Below, piece after piece: positions 35,287 to 46,403 of a DNA stretch of 64,000 bases. This stretch comes from Periplaneta americana (lineage: Eukaryota; Arthropoda; Insecta; Blattodea; Blattidae), in assembly GCF_040183065.1 (NCBI RefSeq), contig NW_027185502.1, positions 2,841,501 through 2,905,500 of the forward strand, read 5' to 3'. Below the pieces are notes generated by a model that did not search any database, was not told the origin of the DNA, and was given only the letters and a program-made list of their open reading frames with translations. Each line of letters starts with the position of its first letter. The stretch's first letter is position 1. A program made the translations under genes and the position numbers.

Positions 35287-35536
35287 AGCCACCGGCATGG
35301 CTCAGTCGGTTAAGGCGCTTGCCTGCCGGTCTGAAGTTGCGTTCGGGCGCGGGTTCGATCCCTGCTTGGGCCGATTACCTGGTTGGGTTTTTTCCGAGGT
35401 TTTCCCCAACCGTAATGTAAATGCCAGGTAATCTATGGCGAATCCTCGTCCTCATCTCGCTATCACCAATCTCATCGATGCTAAATAACCTAGTAGTTGA
35501 TACAGCGTCGTTAAATAACCAACTAAAAATAAAAAA
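35287..35536 (+). mobile_element. tRNA-derived SINE, 11-bp TSD
   Basis: TSD TACATACAAAT at 35276-35286 and 35537-35547. A well-preserved tRNA-like head (ggcatggctcagtcggttaa, B box GGTTCGATCCC at 35352-35362) differs from that of the 33299 SINE. The same core (acctggttgggttttttccg) and tail (gttgatacagcgtcgttaaa) follow. Confidence 0.95.
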
Positions 35537-36339
35537 TACATACAAATTGTGTAATGCAACGTTAGTTTGTCTAAAATGTCTTCATATCTTGCCTGATACA
35601 AGATACTTTAACATAGTACAGAATAAGACAGCAGAAAAATCATCATATACAGCAATTGCGTTCATCCAGGGTAGGCTATGTGTGCTGCACCTAACCTGCC
35701 TTTTTTAATATTAACAATAAATTGTATTTAAAGATATTACTAGCTTCAAAAGCTAATAAATATCCATTTTTTTTTACATAAATTACTTTTTCTTTCATAT
35801 CTAGTCTAACTTTGCGCTGTCTTGCAGGCAATGCAACGAGCTGTACTGTACGGTCAGCTATCGGAACCATGATCGTGTGCCGCAACGAGTTTTCTCTTGT
35901 CTTCTATCTTGCCTCGTTGGCTTGCTTGCTCTCTGTATGCAACCATTTGGTTTGTTATGTCGGTCCAGTAGGCGCTAAGCAGATGTACTTTGGAGGTGAT
36001 TTCTAATTCCAAGAGTATTGGTACGCAAAAACAGAAGTGAATAGTGTTTCATTATTGATGCAAAAGTGTAAATTGAAGGGTGAGTGTCATATAATGACTT
36101 AAAATAAGTACACAATAGAAGAAAGCCTGAAAAGGTCATTTGATTGCCGTTCTTTCAATGAAAAAGCGAAATTGTAACTGTGGGAAAGCCTGTGTCAGAA
36201 CTCGTGGGTGTGAAATTAAAACATAAAAAAATAGGTGGCATATTTTCAATATTTTAATATAAATCAATATGCAAAAATTATTCGTGGTAAATATCCTCAA
36301 GAACTGAAATTTAAGCGACTACACACAGCAGTCTGAACT

Positions 36340-36597
36340 GTACGAGTTGACATCATAACCAACACATTAGTATCAGTCGAAAGATCATTTCTGTCTTTAA
36401 ACAAATGAAATCACTTGAACGATCGACTCAAGAGTAAGAAAGATTGAACAACCCAGCCTTGATGTCAGTAGAGAAGAAGAAGAAGCTACAAGCACTTAAA
36501 ATTCTGCAACATTTTACAATGAAATTATCAATGAGTTTACGAAGCAAAAGGAAAGAATGGAGTTTTCCTTCAAGTAAACAAGATGCAATTCTTTAAA
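36340..36597 (+). mobile_element. hAT transposase C-terminal remnant
   Basis: Encodes 'TNTLVSVERSF', a 1-nt frame change, then SVFKQMKSLERSTQE, a stop, then ERLNNPALMSVEKKKLQALK and ILQHFTMKLS. This fits the hAT dimerisation region (VERSFS.FK…ERL…LMS.E). A different family from the 20.0-20.3 kb remnant. TIRs not found. Confidence 0.7.
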
Positions 36598-36680
36598 ATT
36601 TTGTGTTATTTCTTTATTAGTTTTGTGCTCATTGTCGAAATCTGCTAGAATAATTTAATGAACATAATACGTAATATGCT

Positions 36681-37564
36681 CTAGAGTATGCCATTAGGAA
36701 AGTCCAGGATAACACAGAGGGTTACATCAGCTGCTTGTCTATGCGGATGACGTGAATATGTTAGGAGAAAATTCACAAACGATTAGGGAAAGCACGGGAA
36801 TTTTACTTGAAGCAAGTAAAGAGATAGGTTTGGAAGTAAATCCCGAAAAGACTAAGTATATGATTATGTCTCGTGACAAGAATATTGTACGAAATGGAAA
36901 TATAAAAATTGGAAATTTATCTTTTGAAGAGGTGGAGAAGTTCAAATATCTTGGAGCAACAGTAACAAATATAAATGATACTTGGGAGGAAATTAAACAC
37001 AGAATAAATATGGGAAATGCGTGTTATTATTCGGTTGAGAAGCTTTTATCATCCAGTCTGCTGTCAAAAAATCTGAAAGTTAGAATTTATAAAACAGTTA
37101 TATTACCGGTTGTTCTGTATGGCTGTGAAACTTGGACTTTCACTTTGAGAGAAAAATATAGGTTAAGGGTGTTTGAGAATAAGGTGCTTAGGAAAATATT
37201 TGGGGCTAAGAGGGATGAAGTTACAGGAGAATGGAGAATGTTACACAACACAAAACTGCACGCATTGTATTCTTCACCTGACATTATTAGGAACATTAAA
37301 TCCAGATGTTTCAGCTGGGCAGGGCATGTAGCACGTATGGGCGAATCCAGAAATGCATATAGAGTGTTAGTTGGGAGGCTGGAGGGAAAAAGACCTTTAG
37401 GGAGGCCGAGACGTAGATGGGAGAATAATATTAAAATGGATTTGAGGGAGGTGGGATGTGGTGATACAGACTGGATTAATCTTGCTCAGGATAGGGACCA
37501 ATGGCGGGCTTATGTGAGGGTGGCAATGAACCTCCGGGTTCCTTAAAAGCCAGTAAGTAAGTAA
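36681..37564 (+). mobile_element. RTE-like LINE (family A), 264-codon open frame, TSD visible
   Basis: Flanked by TACGTAATATGCT (36668-36680) and TACATAATATGCT (37565-37577), a 13-bp duplication with one change. From 36752 the frame is open for 264 codons: 'NPEKTKYMIMSRDKNIVRNG', 'VEKFKYLGATVTNINDTWEE', 'LYGCETWTFTLREKYRLRVF', 'WAGHVARMGESRNAYRVLVG' and the 'GRPRRRWENNIKMDLREVGC' end. Upstream is the remnant of the YADD region (LLVYADDVNM) in a shifted frame. (TAAG) tail. 5'-truncated, so no endonuclease. Confidence 0.95.
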
Positions 37565-37785
37565 TACATAATATGCTTCTAAAGCTGGATTATAAAATAT
37601 TGTCGGGTAGTAGTGACATTGAGTTATCTCTCTAAAAGAAAAGCCTACCCTAAGGATACCGCACACCACCACTGATAGACAGCATATAACTATTGTATGT
37701 TAATGAAATTACGATTTGAAATTAAATACAGGTTAAGAAAAAACTTTAAAATGTGCTAACATCAATCAATCTGTTCTGGCTATAG

Positions 37786-38055
37786 GGCGTGCATTCCATG
37801 GGGGCTTTTGAAGAGATTTCCCTGCAATAACTTGCAACTTATGATTCAGACTGGTGCCAAGGGTCCAGCTGTGAATGCTATGCAGATCTGCTGCCTGCTG
37901 GGTCAGATTGAACTGGAAGGCACATGGTGTCAGGCAAGGCACTCCCAGCTTTCCTCGCTACAACACATCGCCAAGAGCCGGAGGCTTTGTGGATGGAAGG
38001 TTCATGACTGGTATCAAGCCACAGGAATTTTTTTTCCATTGTATGGCTGGAAGAG
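37786..38055 (+). CDS. POLR1A: POLR1A exon F, carrying three indels
   Basis: Acceptor tatag ends at 37785 and donor gtacgg starts at 38056. Encodes (R)[40 protein letters not shown] and IELEG: the 'SGAKGS..N..QI.CLLGQ.ELEG' block near the secondary channel. About 13 nt are then missing where the family has (K/R)RPPL before 'MVSGKALP' (lesion at 37922-37923). A 1-nt loss sits near 37945. The frame resumes as '[20 protein letters not shown]' and [16 protein letters not shown], the bridge-helix start. At the 3' edge 2 nt (AG) appear lost, since family members read GRE|GL. Read as it stands, the frame reaches TAA three codons into exon G. Confidence 0.9.
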
Positions 38056-39020
38056 GTACGGATAAAAAAATTGGTATTATAAATGTGACGCATTTTTTAT
38101 TATTCATTTTACGCCTTTTTCAACAGTTCAGGTATGACTGGTATGATCAATTTTGTCACTTTTAAATTTGACTTCATTTTGTACTTTAATTCTTTAGGTT
38201 TTTAGATTAAGAATGTGTTTATTTTATGTAAAACTGATATATGGTTTTCGAGAAATAAGCATTTTAGTGCAACACTGCAGATTTAAAGAGGCCCAGGTAG
38301 GTTCAAACGTCATTCCTTACATATTACTACAGGCCATGCACTAACTTAAATCCAGCAATTAAAAAAAAAAGAATCACGTATATGTCATGGCTACAACAGG
38401 AATTAGAGCAGTTTGAAAGAATCGTTACAGAATTTAGAAATCTTCTCACTATTCGTGAGCTGCCACAAGGGACAAAGAGTACTTAACCATAGAAATGTTT
38501 ACAAGTTCAGTGAACCATTAATTTTGTTTTGATAATGAAACTCCACTGGCTTTCTATTGTTATAGAATACATTGTTAACAGAACTGATTTATTTCACTGT
38601 ATTTAACCTAGTTTTTATGGATGTTCTGTATTGTGAAGTTTTCAAAATATACAAGTGAAACTTCTAAGGGTCATTCCTAAGTGTCAAGTCATTATCATCG
38701 TTTTACTGAACTATTATTCAAAATACATATACTTAAATGAAATCATTTAATATGAAACCAAATAAATAGATGAACCTCAGTTCTCTGGATTGCACACAAA
38801 AGGCATTTTCTGTAATCCAAGAAGTAAGACATTTGACTTCGTTTAAATAGATACATATAATTCATTTTGTACAAATGTACATTAATAGTTATACAGGGAG
38901 ATCCAACATAAAGTGGAGTCTGCTGTCAACCATCCGGTTCTGTCACTGCTCATCCCTTGACATATAATTATAGAATATTCTATTAAATTAATAAATAAAT
39001 GAAATAATGAGTAATGATTT

Positions 39021-39223
39021 AATTGTTGTTGCTGTTTAGTCAACTGTCCAAAGACAGGTTGGAAATCCTCATAGGTGACACCAATAAGGTAACTTAGCCG
39101 GTAGATAATGGACTAGGGTGGCCAGTTCCTTTCCCCTGTCATTTCTGTGACACACATCAAATGAGATGTAGGCCTGCTGCCTGACAGTAGATGTACATAT
39201 CAGCCAGAACCTTATTCAGAGGT
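39021..39223 (+). repeat. Interspersed repeat, uninterrupted copy
   Basis: Same family as 12479-12715 + 15441-15475: gttgctgtttagtcaactgt, ccaaagacaggtt, ggtgacaccaataa, ggccagttcctttcccc and gatgtacatatcagcc. No tRNA head is evident. It serves as the reference showing where the other copy was broken. Confidence 0.75.
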
Positions 39224-40401
39224 AGAGATTATGTTAATGAACAATAAAGGAGTATAGGAAATGAATAAATCATAAATACGTGAATGAAGCATGACTAGAG
39301 TCCCATGAAAGTTGTTTTATTTTTAGGAAAATTCGTCTTAAAATTTCAAGATTTCAGTATCATTGCCAATTTGTCGGTGTTATTTTAAATTTATATAACC
39401 CTTTGCAAGTTTTGTAATACTAGCTTAAGATATTAAACATGATAAGATGGTATAATACAGTATTTTCAGTATCAATTTTCAGTTTTTACAGTTTTTAATA
39501 CACACCTGCATTCATTTGTTGATAAAATGGCAGAAATGTGCCATCAAAAAAAGGAAAACTGAAATTATGAAAATATTGTAGTACATACTTAAAAATTCTT
39601 TGTTAAGATTTTGTGAACGAAACATGTATTGCTGGAATCTACTAAAAACTTGAATTATGTTTTTTTTTCAGGTTATTATTCAAATTCGCGTTATTTCGCG
39701 TTTCAGAAGTGAGTTTTTTTGCGGGGGGGGGGGGGGGGAGGAGTTCTGGAAGGAAGTAAATGGTACAAAGAATTGGAAAAATGAAAGCAATTCACGTTAT
39801 CATGTCTCACGAATTTCATGTGTCTGTAAGCATGACATTAAGCCTACTTACCATAAGATAACCTGGTTTCTTGATATAACACCTTAAAGATTTTTTTGGA
39901 TTAAATTCCAAACACACTCAAACGTCATCAGGCCTTTCTGCCGAACTGACTGTTCATTGCTGGCGAAATTCCCTGTCTTACCTTTTCACAATATTTGTGA
40001 CCTTGTGAACATGTCTGGGAACTCCACCTCTCGTTGGATCTCACAGTCTGTAATCTTTTCTAATATTATTTTTGTGTTTAAGAAAATCAGCAGTTAAAAG
40101 TGACATGAAAACTGAAATTGCCTAGACTTTGCTTTAGTTCACTCTTGTATAACAAGATGTGTGTTATGACAATTGATATAACAATAGGTAAGTGTCTCTT
40201 TATAAAGGATAGCAGCTACCTGGGACTGAGAGACTGTTTGAAGATTAACAAAATTCGCAACAAAAAATATAAATAATTCTACATATAGCGAAGCGTAGGG
40301 CTCTGGGAACATACTGGGCGGTCATTTCATTCATCTTTTTATTTTATGCAAGAAACATAATTTTAAAAAATCATTAAAGGTGATGTAGAGTTAACTAGGT
40401 A

Positions 40402-41270
40402 CAGTAGAACCCCTTTTTAACGAATCTCTGGGGGATTACTCCCCCCCCCCTAAACAGGGGTTTTCCTTAAAAGGGGGTTTACGTAAAATGGAATGGAGAT
40501 GCTAAAGTAACTAGTACTAACATGTGTATTATATACCAAACATTATAATCATTTAATTGGGCTTGCAATTATCATTTACAATGAATTTAATTATAAGATT
40601 TTATAACTCTTCAAGTGGTGAGGCACAAATGTTATTCCGTTTGGTTTGGCCCTAATGACACAAACTCGACAATGAAAATTTCTTCTTTTTCTTTATTATC
40701 CCCCATAATGAATTAGTTGGCAAACTATGCTCTTTTCAATATGTGATATTGTTATTTGAGGATTAACCTCAACATCCTTTAGTATTTTAATTTTCTGTCT
40801 GACAGTTAATTTCTTTCATTTAGTCGCCATTATGACAATGCACAAACAGCATAAACTAACAAAACACTTGAAAACAGGATCCACACAACTCGCAAGAACG
40901 AAACAAGCGAAGCAACCTCTCTGTAAAAGCAATGCAAAGCAAGACCATTAAGAACTATAAAGAATAATGGTGCTGCATTACTGTCGATTGAGATGCTGTA
41001 TCGAATATGCTGGTACTATTGATTATTGAAAGTTGATTTGATATTTGGACTTCATTATCACTAAATCCACTTGAAAAGTATTCCTTAAAACTAAGATTTT
41101 CCTTAAACCAGGTTTCCTTAAAAGCGGAAATTAATTAATTACAATATGGAAGATGCCATTAAGTCAAGATCCAACTACTGGAAACTAACTAACATTATTC
41201 TTATGGTAATTTGGCTGGGACTTGACAGATTATTCCTTAAAAACGGGAATGTTAAAATGGAGTTTTACTG
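40402..41270 (-). mobile_element. pogo/Tigger-like transposon, truncated transposase
   Basis: Ends cagtagaaccccttttt and …aaaatggagttttactg (loosely inverted, CAGTA.AAC.CC type), TA at 40400-40401 and 41271-41272. On the minus strand from 40830: MATK, a stop, KKLTVRQKIKILKDVEVNPQ, ITISHIEKSIVCQLI. This is the CENP-B-type N-terminal HTH of Tigger transposases. The DDE domain is absent, so it is a non-autonomous deletion derivative. Confidence 0.85.
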
Positions 41271-41929
41271 TATTTTGTGTCTTAGAGATAGACAAATAAG
41301 ATCATATTTATTTCATACAGTGTTCACATCTGAATTAAGTAATCATTAAAATAATAAAAGGAAAATTCTAAACAATAGTTGTCTGAACACAGTCAGGTAC
41401 AATACAGTTAAATCTTCAGTTTCTATACATGTTTCGACGCACTTGTCACTTCATCTTCAGTAGCAATTTGTCACGAAGTTGTGCTGAGACCGGAGTTGTC
41501 TGCCATGATTGTCAGTGATTTTCTCTAATAAGAAAAAAATCCATCGGTATTTGTATCCTGTGTGTTGTGATTCTAAACAACATATTTTACAATTCTTATT
41601 ATGCTTCAAACAAATTGCATATTGATTTATGTAAGAATTTTTCACTGATTTAAAATAAAGCACTGCAAAATGAAATAATATATACCATGATTACAAAATA
41701 AATAGATACTATCAACAAGTTATAAAATCATTACAATTGAAGATTTAGAAATTCTTTTTGTAGATTTTTATTCATCAACATTGAAAGTTTGTATTCATAT
41801 TGATTATCGATTAAGTCACATCACACACAGTTCCACTAGGATGGCTGCCATTGCCACAGAAAAAGCATTCATTTTGCGTGCTTGAATTACACAAAACGAA
41901 TTCTGTTAATGGCATGCAGTGGCATTATA

Positions 41930-42895
41930 AAATACATTTGAGAAAATTACTACCAACAAGTCAGGATAGGAGAAGAAATGTCAGAAGGAAGGGAAATTGG
42001 TAGAGGAGTATGTCAAGGATGCCCTTAATCACCTACATGTTCAACATCTACTTGGAGGATTTAGTAAAACTGTTTCCATAACATGAAGAGTTATAATAGG
42101 AGGAAGAAGAATAAAGTGCATAAGATTTGCTGATGATATGGCGTTGTTAGCAGAAGAGGAGATGATACTAAGGGATATGCTACTGGAGCTAAATGACAGC
42201 TTGAGCAGTATGGGATGAAGATAGATGCAAATAAGACGAAGACCATGGTCATGGGAAGAAAAATAAAGGAGGTAAACTTGCGAATTTTAAATGAGACAGT
42301 AGAGCAAGTGGACAGCTTCAAATACTTGGGGTGTACTATAAGTAGTAACATGAGCTGCTGCCAGGAAGTCAAAAGGAGGATAGCAATTACCAAGGAAGCT
42401 TTTAATATAAAAAGGAGCATCTTCTGCAGACCCCTGGAAAAAGAACTAGAGAGGAAGAGACTAGTGAGGTGCTTTGTGTGGAGTGTGCCATTGTATGGGG
42501 CAGAAACATGGACATTATGACGAAGTGAAGAGAAATGAATAGAAGCATTTGAAATGTGGATATGGAGAAGAATGGAATGTGTGAAGTGGACAGACAGAAT
42601 AAGAAATGGAACTGCGTTGGAAGAATGGGTGAAGAACGAATGATGAGGAAACTGATAAGGAAGAGGAAAAGGAATTGGTTGGGTCACTGACTGAGAAGAA
42701 ACTGCCTACTGAAGGATGTACTGGAAGGAATAGTGAACGGGAGAAGAGTTCGGGGCAGAAGAAGATATCAGATGATAGACGACATTAAGATATATGGATC
42801 ATATGAAGAGAAAAAAAGAGAAAGACTGGAGAAAGCTGGATTTGCAGTGAAAGACCTACCCTTGGGCAGGACACTGAATCATGATGATAGGCAGT
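41930..42895 (+). mobile_element. RTE-like LINE fragment (family B)
   Basis: RT remnants on +: 'EIGRGVCQGCPL', 'RIKCIRFADDMALLAEEEMI' (FADD catalytic motif), then 42215-42520 'MKIDANKTKTMVMGRKIKEV', 'EQVDSFKYLGCTISSNMSCC' and 'VRCFVWSVPLYGAETWTL'. A stop and frameshifts are followed by 'GRRVRGRRRYQMIDDIKIYG'. Same family as 13215-13770. Confidence 0.92.
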
Positions 42896-43154
42896 TGATC
42901 TGTGATTGCACAAGAAACTTAAAACAACTGAAAGTTTGTGTAAGGATAAAAATTCTGGGAAAACATATGTGTCCGATGAAAAATTTGATTGTGTTCATGT
43001 TGCTTTCCAACACTGTCCAAAGAAATCGACAAGAAGTGCTACAAATTCCACAACCACCTGTAGGACTAATTTTATACAAACTAAAGTCATCGTAAGTTCT
43101 AACTGACAATGACAACATTAAACGTGGTGACCTGTGTGGAAATGCTTATATGTT

Positions 43155-43790
43155 GTGAGGAAGATGATTTTAGTGATAAGTTAACATTCCACGTCAGTAA
43201 ACAAACAGAGCATTCGAATATGGGGGACTGAAAATTCTAAAAGAATAATGGAGTATGTGCGGGATTCCTCATGTTAATGTGTTATGTTATGTCCTGCAAA
43301 ATGGTTATCCCCCCCCCCTTTTTTCCCATGAAAAACTGTTACAAGATCTCCTTATCTCGATATGGCCATTAATTGGTTGATGCCTCAAATGTATGAAGAC
43401 TGTGAAAATTTAATTTTGCAACAGAATGGGTCACCACTCCATTGACACTGGGAAGTTAGAGATCATCTGGAAAGAACTCTTCTACAGCACTTAATTGGTT
43501 TTGCAACAGTTGAAATAAATCACTCACAGTTTGGCTACCATGAAGCCCTGACCTAACAATCCGACTTTTTTGTATGGGCGTAGAAGCCCACATTTGGAAA
43601 CGACTTTTGATGATAGTGGTGGTGGTGGTGGCAGTGGCAGTAACAGTGGCATCTGAAATACCGAGTTTTGATTCCTCCTCTTCTACTGATTACTGACCTA
43701 GATGATATGAACAATGACATCCGAGCATCAATTGAAAGTGTTGACGAAGTTATGTTAAGCTGTTGAGTGAAACTTTACGAATATATTTAC
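43155..43790 (+). mobile_element. mariner-like transposase remnant
   Basis: Pieces in order: 'DDFSDKLTFHVSKQTEHSNM', YLDMAINWLMPQMYEDCEN, 'LILQQNGSPLH.HWEVRDHL', a decayed 'PRSPDLTPCDFF.W' equivalent (ALT.QSDFFVWA) at about 43545-43575, and 'LITDLDDMNNDIRASIESVD'. Multiple stops. A C-run lies at 43309-43317 and a (GGT)n stretch near 43615. Same broad family as 26546-27855. Confidence 0.75.
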
Positions 43791-44004
43791 AAAACCATTT
43801 AAGGTGACTTTCGATATCTTAAACACTTGAGGCCATGTAACTTGTTAAATTTATTTCTTATGTAATCATCTTGTATAATTTATGTATGAAAAAACATCCA
43901 GTGGAAATCTTCACAATTACCTTGAGAAATCTGAGCAGACTGCAATCTGTTTAAAAGCTACAAACATTTATTCAGGATAGAATTGCGAAAATAGTGATAT
44001 TTGT

Positions 44005-45484
44005 TTTCATGTATGTATTTAACCACAATATACTGATACTTGTTTTCATGCATGTATTTAACCACAATATTTCACAGTATTCATGAGAATACTGATACTT
44101 GTTTTCATGGATGTATTTAACCACAATATTTCACAGTATTCATGAGAATACTGATATTTGTTTTCATGCATGTATTTATTTAACCACAATATTTCACAGT
44201 ATTCATGATAATACTGATACTTGTTTTCATGGATGTATTTAATCACAATATTTCACAGTATTCATAAGAATACTGATACTTGTTTTCATGCATGTATTTA
44301 ACCACAATATTTCACAGTATTCATGATAATACTGATACTTGTTTTCATGGATGTATTTAACCACAATATTTCACAGTATTCATAAGAATACTGATATTTG
44401 TTTTCATGCATGTATTTAACCACAATATTTCACAGTATTCATGAGAATACTGATACTTGTTTTCATGGATGTATTTAACTACAATATTTCACAGTATTCA
44501 TGAGAATACTGATACTTGTTTTCATGGATGTATTTAATCACAATATTTCACAGTATTCATGATAATACTGATACTTGTTTTCATGGATGTATTTAACCGC
44601 AATATTTCACAGTATTCATAAGAATACTGATATTTGTTTTCATGCATGTATTTAACCACAATATTTCACAGTATTCATGAGAATACTGATACTTGTTTTC
44701 ATGGATGTATTTAATCACAATATTTCACAGTATTCATGATAATACTGATACTTGTTTTCATGGATATATTTAATCACAATATTTCACAGTATTCATGATA
44801 ATACTGATACTTGTTTTCATGGATGTATTTAATCACAATATTTCACAGTATTCATGAGAATACTGATACTTGTTTTCATGCATGTATTTAACCACAATAT
44901 TTCACAGTATTCATGAGAATACTGATACTTGTTTTCATGTATGTATTTAACCACAATATTTCACAGTATTCATAAGAATACTGATACTTGTTTTCATGCA
45001 TGTATTTAACCACAATATTTCACAGTATTCATGATAATACTGATACTTGTTTTCATGGATGTATTTAATCACAATATTTCACAGTATTCATGATAATACT
45101 GATACTTGTTTTCATGGATGTATTTAATCACAATATTTCACAGTATTCATGAGAATACTGATACTTGTTTTCATGCATGTATTTAACCACAATATTTCAC
45201 AGTATTCATGAGAATACTGATACTTGTTTTCATGCATGTATTTAACCACAATATTTCACAGTATTCATGAGAATACTGATACTTGTTTTCATGCATGTAT
45301 TTAACTACATTATTTCACAGTATTCATGAGAATACTGATACTTGTTTTCATGCATGTATTTAACCACAATATTTCACAGTATTCATGAGAATACTGATAC
45401 TTGTTTTCATGCATGTATTTAACCACAATATTTCACAGTATTCATGAGAATACTGATACTTGTTTTCATGTATGTATTTAAACA
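44005..45484 (+). repeat. 59-bp minisatellite, about 25 copies
   Basis: The unit begins aaccacaatatttcacagta, continues ttcatgagaatactgatact and ends tgttttcatgcatgtattt (59 bp). Copies differ at a few positions that alternate between types: catgCatg/catgGatg, atGAGaat/atGATaat/atAAGaat, aaCcac/aaTcac. One copy at about 44172 has an extra tatt. The array stops 20 bp before the exon G acceptor AG. Confidence 0.98.
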
Positions 45485-45504
45485 CAATCATTTCTTATTT
45501 TCAG

Positions 45505-45633
45505 GGTTTAATTGATACAGCTGTGAAAACCAGTAGGAGTGGATATCTCCAAAGATGCTTAGTTAAACATTTGGAAGGTTTAGTAGTTCATTACGACATG
45601 ACAGTTAGAGACAGTGATGGCACTGTAGTGCAG
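45505..45633 (+). CDS. POLR1A: POLR1A exon G (partial CDS)
   Basis: Acceptor attttcag ends at 45504 and donor gtatgg starts at 45634. It is 43 codons, phase 0. Encodes [40 protein letters not shown] and VVQ: the bridge helix '[25 protein letters not shown]' and the 'YD.TVRDSDG.VVQ' strand shared by all large subunits. No lesions inside. It joins correctly only if exon F had kept a GAG codon at its end. Confidence 0.96.
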
Positions 45634-46172
45634 GTATGGTAATGAGAAGCACTCACCATTCATTCCTTCAAAAGTAAAATATTACTGGCAATGATGATTA
45701 CAATATGGGTCCAAATCTATTACGATGTTTTTGCATAGAAACAGCTGTGTGAAAACCATTCTTATAATATTGTAATCGCAGCCTAGCATTTTTCAGTGAT
45801 AAAAGAAGTCTACCTTATAGGACGTGCAGACTATACTAACTGACCATATACTCTGCGCATGTTATCCTTAAAGGGTTTATTTACAACAAACCTAAAGCAG
45901 TCAACCATAAATTCCTCAGTCATGCAACCATTTTGTGCTTGAAATAGAACACCAGGGTGTTTAGGAAGGTTGAAGACTATTGCTTAAACGGACCATGCTC
46001 TGACACCAATAGCCAATAGCAAATTGGAAAAAACGAAGTGCACAGTACTGATCCGATACATATTTACAGCATGGATCAGTATTGGCTGTGAAGCGTTTTA
46101 AAAAGTGCTGTGTTTCTAAGAACATGGATAGCAGTAAGGATGACATTTTGTGGCAGGTTTAGTTACTTACCA

Positions 46173-46380
46173 TGTCCCCTGAGTAGCACAGTTCGTATAG
46201 CGCTGGCCTTCTGTGCCTGAGGTTGTGGGTTCGATCCTGGCCAGGTTGCTTAAGTGCGACAGGCTCATGTCCCTAGATTTAGTGGCATGTAAAAGAACTC
46301 CTGTGGGACAAAATTCCGGCACACCGGTGATGCTGATATAACCTCGACAGTTGCAAGTGTCGTTAAATAAATCATAATTT
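46173..46380 (+). mobile_element. tRNA-derived SINE, second type
   Basis: tRNA-like head (gagtagcacagttcgtatag; B box GGTTCGATCC at 46228-46237) followed by a body unlike the 33-kb SINEs (cttaagtgcgacaggctcat, gtaaaagaactcctgtggga). The tail tgtcgttaaataaatc echoes the tail of the other SINE type. Confidence 0.8.
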
Positions 46381-46403
46381 ATAATTTTTATTTTACTTAA
46401 CGG

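Larger units (their letters stand above)
24055..37785 (+). other. POLR1A intron 5
   Basis: A 13.7-kb intron with a solo LTR, a piggyBac-type nest, several LINEs, SINEs and tandem repeats. Nothing recognised in 24783-25570, 35540-36330 and 37578-37780. Weak repeats only at 30430-31310 and 34020-34600, where a diverged repeat shares blocks such as gtgaatc(a/g)(c/t)gatac (31240-31262 and 34085-34102). Confidence 0.8.
38056..45504 (+). other. POLR1A intron 6
   Basis: Contains an interspersed repeat (39021-39223), a Tigger-like element, an RTE-like LINE, a mariner remnant and the 59-bp minisatellite. A G-run lies at 39722-39739. Nothing recognised in 38056-39020, 39225-40400 or 41275-41925. Confidence 0.85.

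Noticed and set aside
35287..35362. Possible genuine tRNA gene
   Set aside because: The A and B boxes look good, but the sequence continues directly into SINE core and tail and is flanked by an 11-bp duplication, so it is a SINE head.
39657..39887. Frame across the G-run near 39722
   Set aside because: Homopolymer-driven, no homology; length of the G-run itself may be a sequencing uncertainty.
44058..44246. Repetitive 'MHENKYQYYHEYCEIL' frame on the minus strand
   Set aside because: The 59-bp minisatellite is not a multiple of 3, so frames cycle and soon stop; not a repeat protein.
44005..45484. CRISPR-like array
   Set aside because: Direct tandem units without unique spacers, in a eukaryotic intron; it is a minisatellite.
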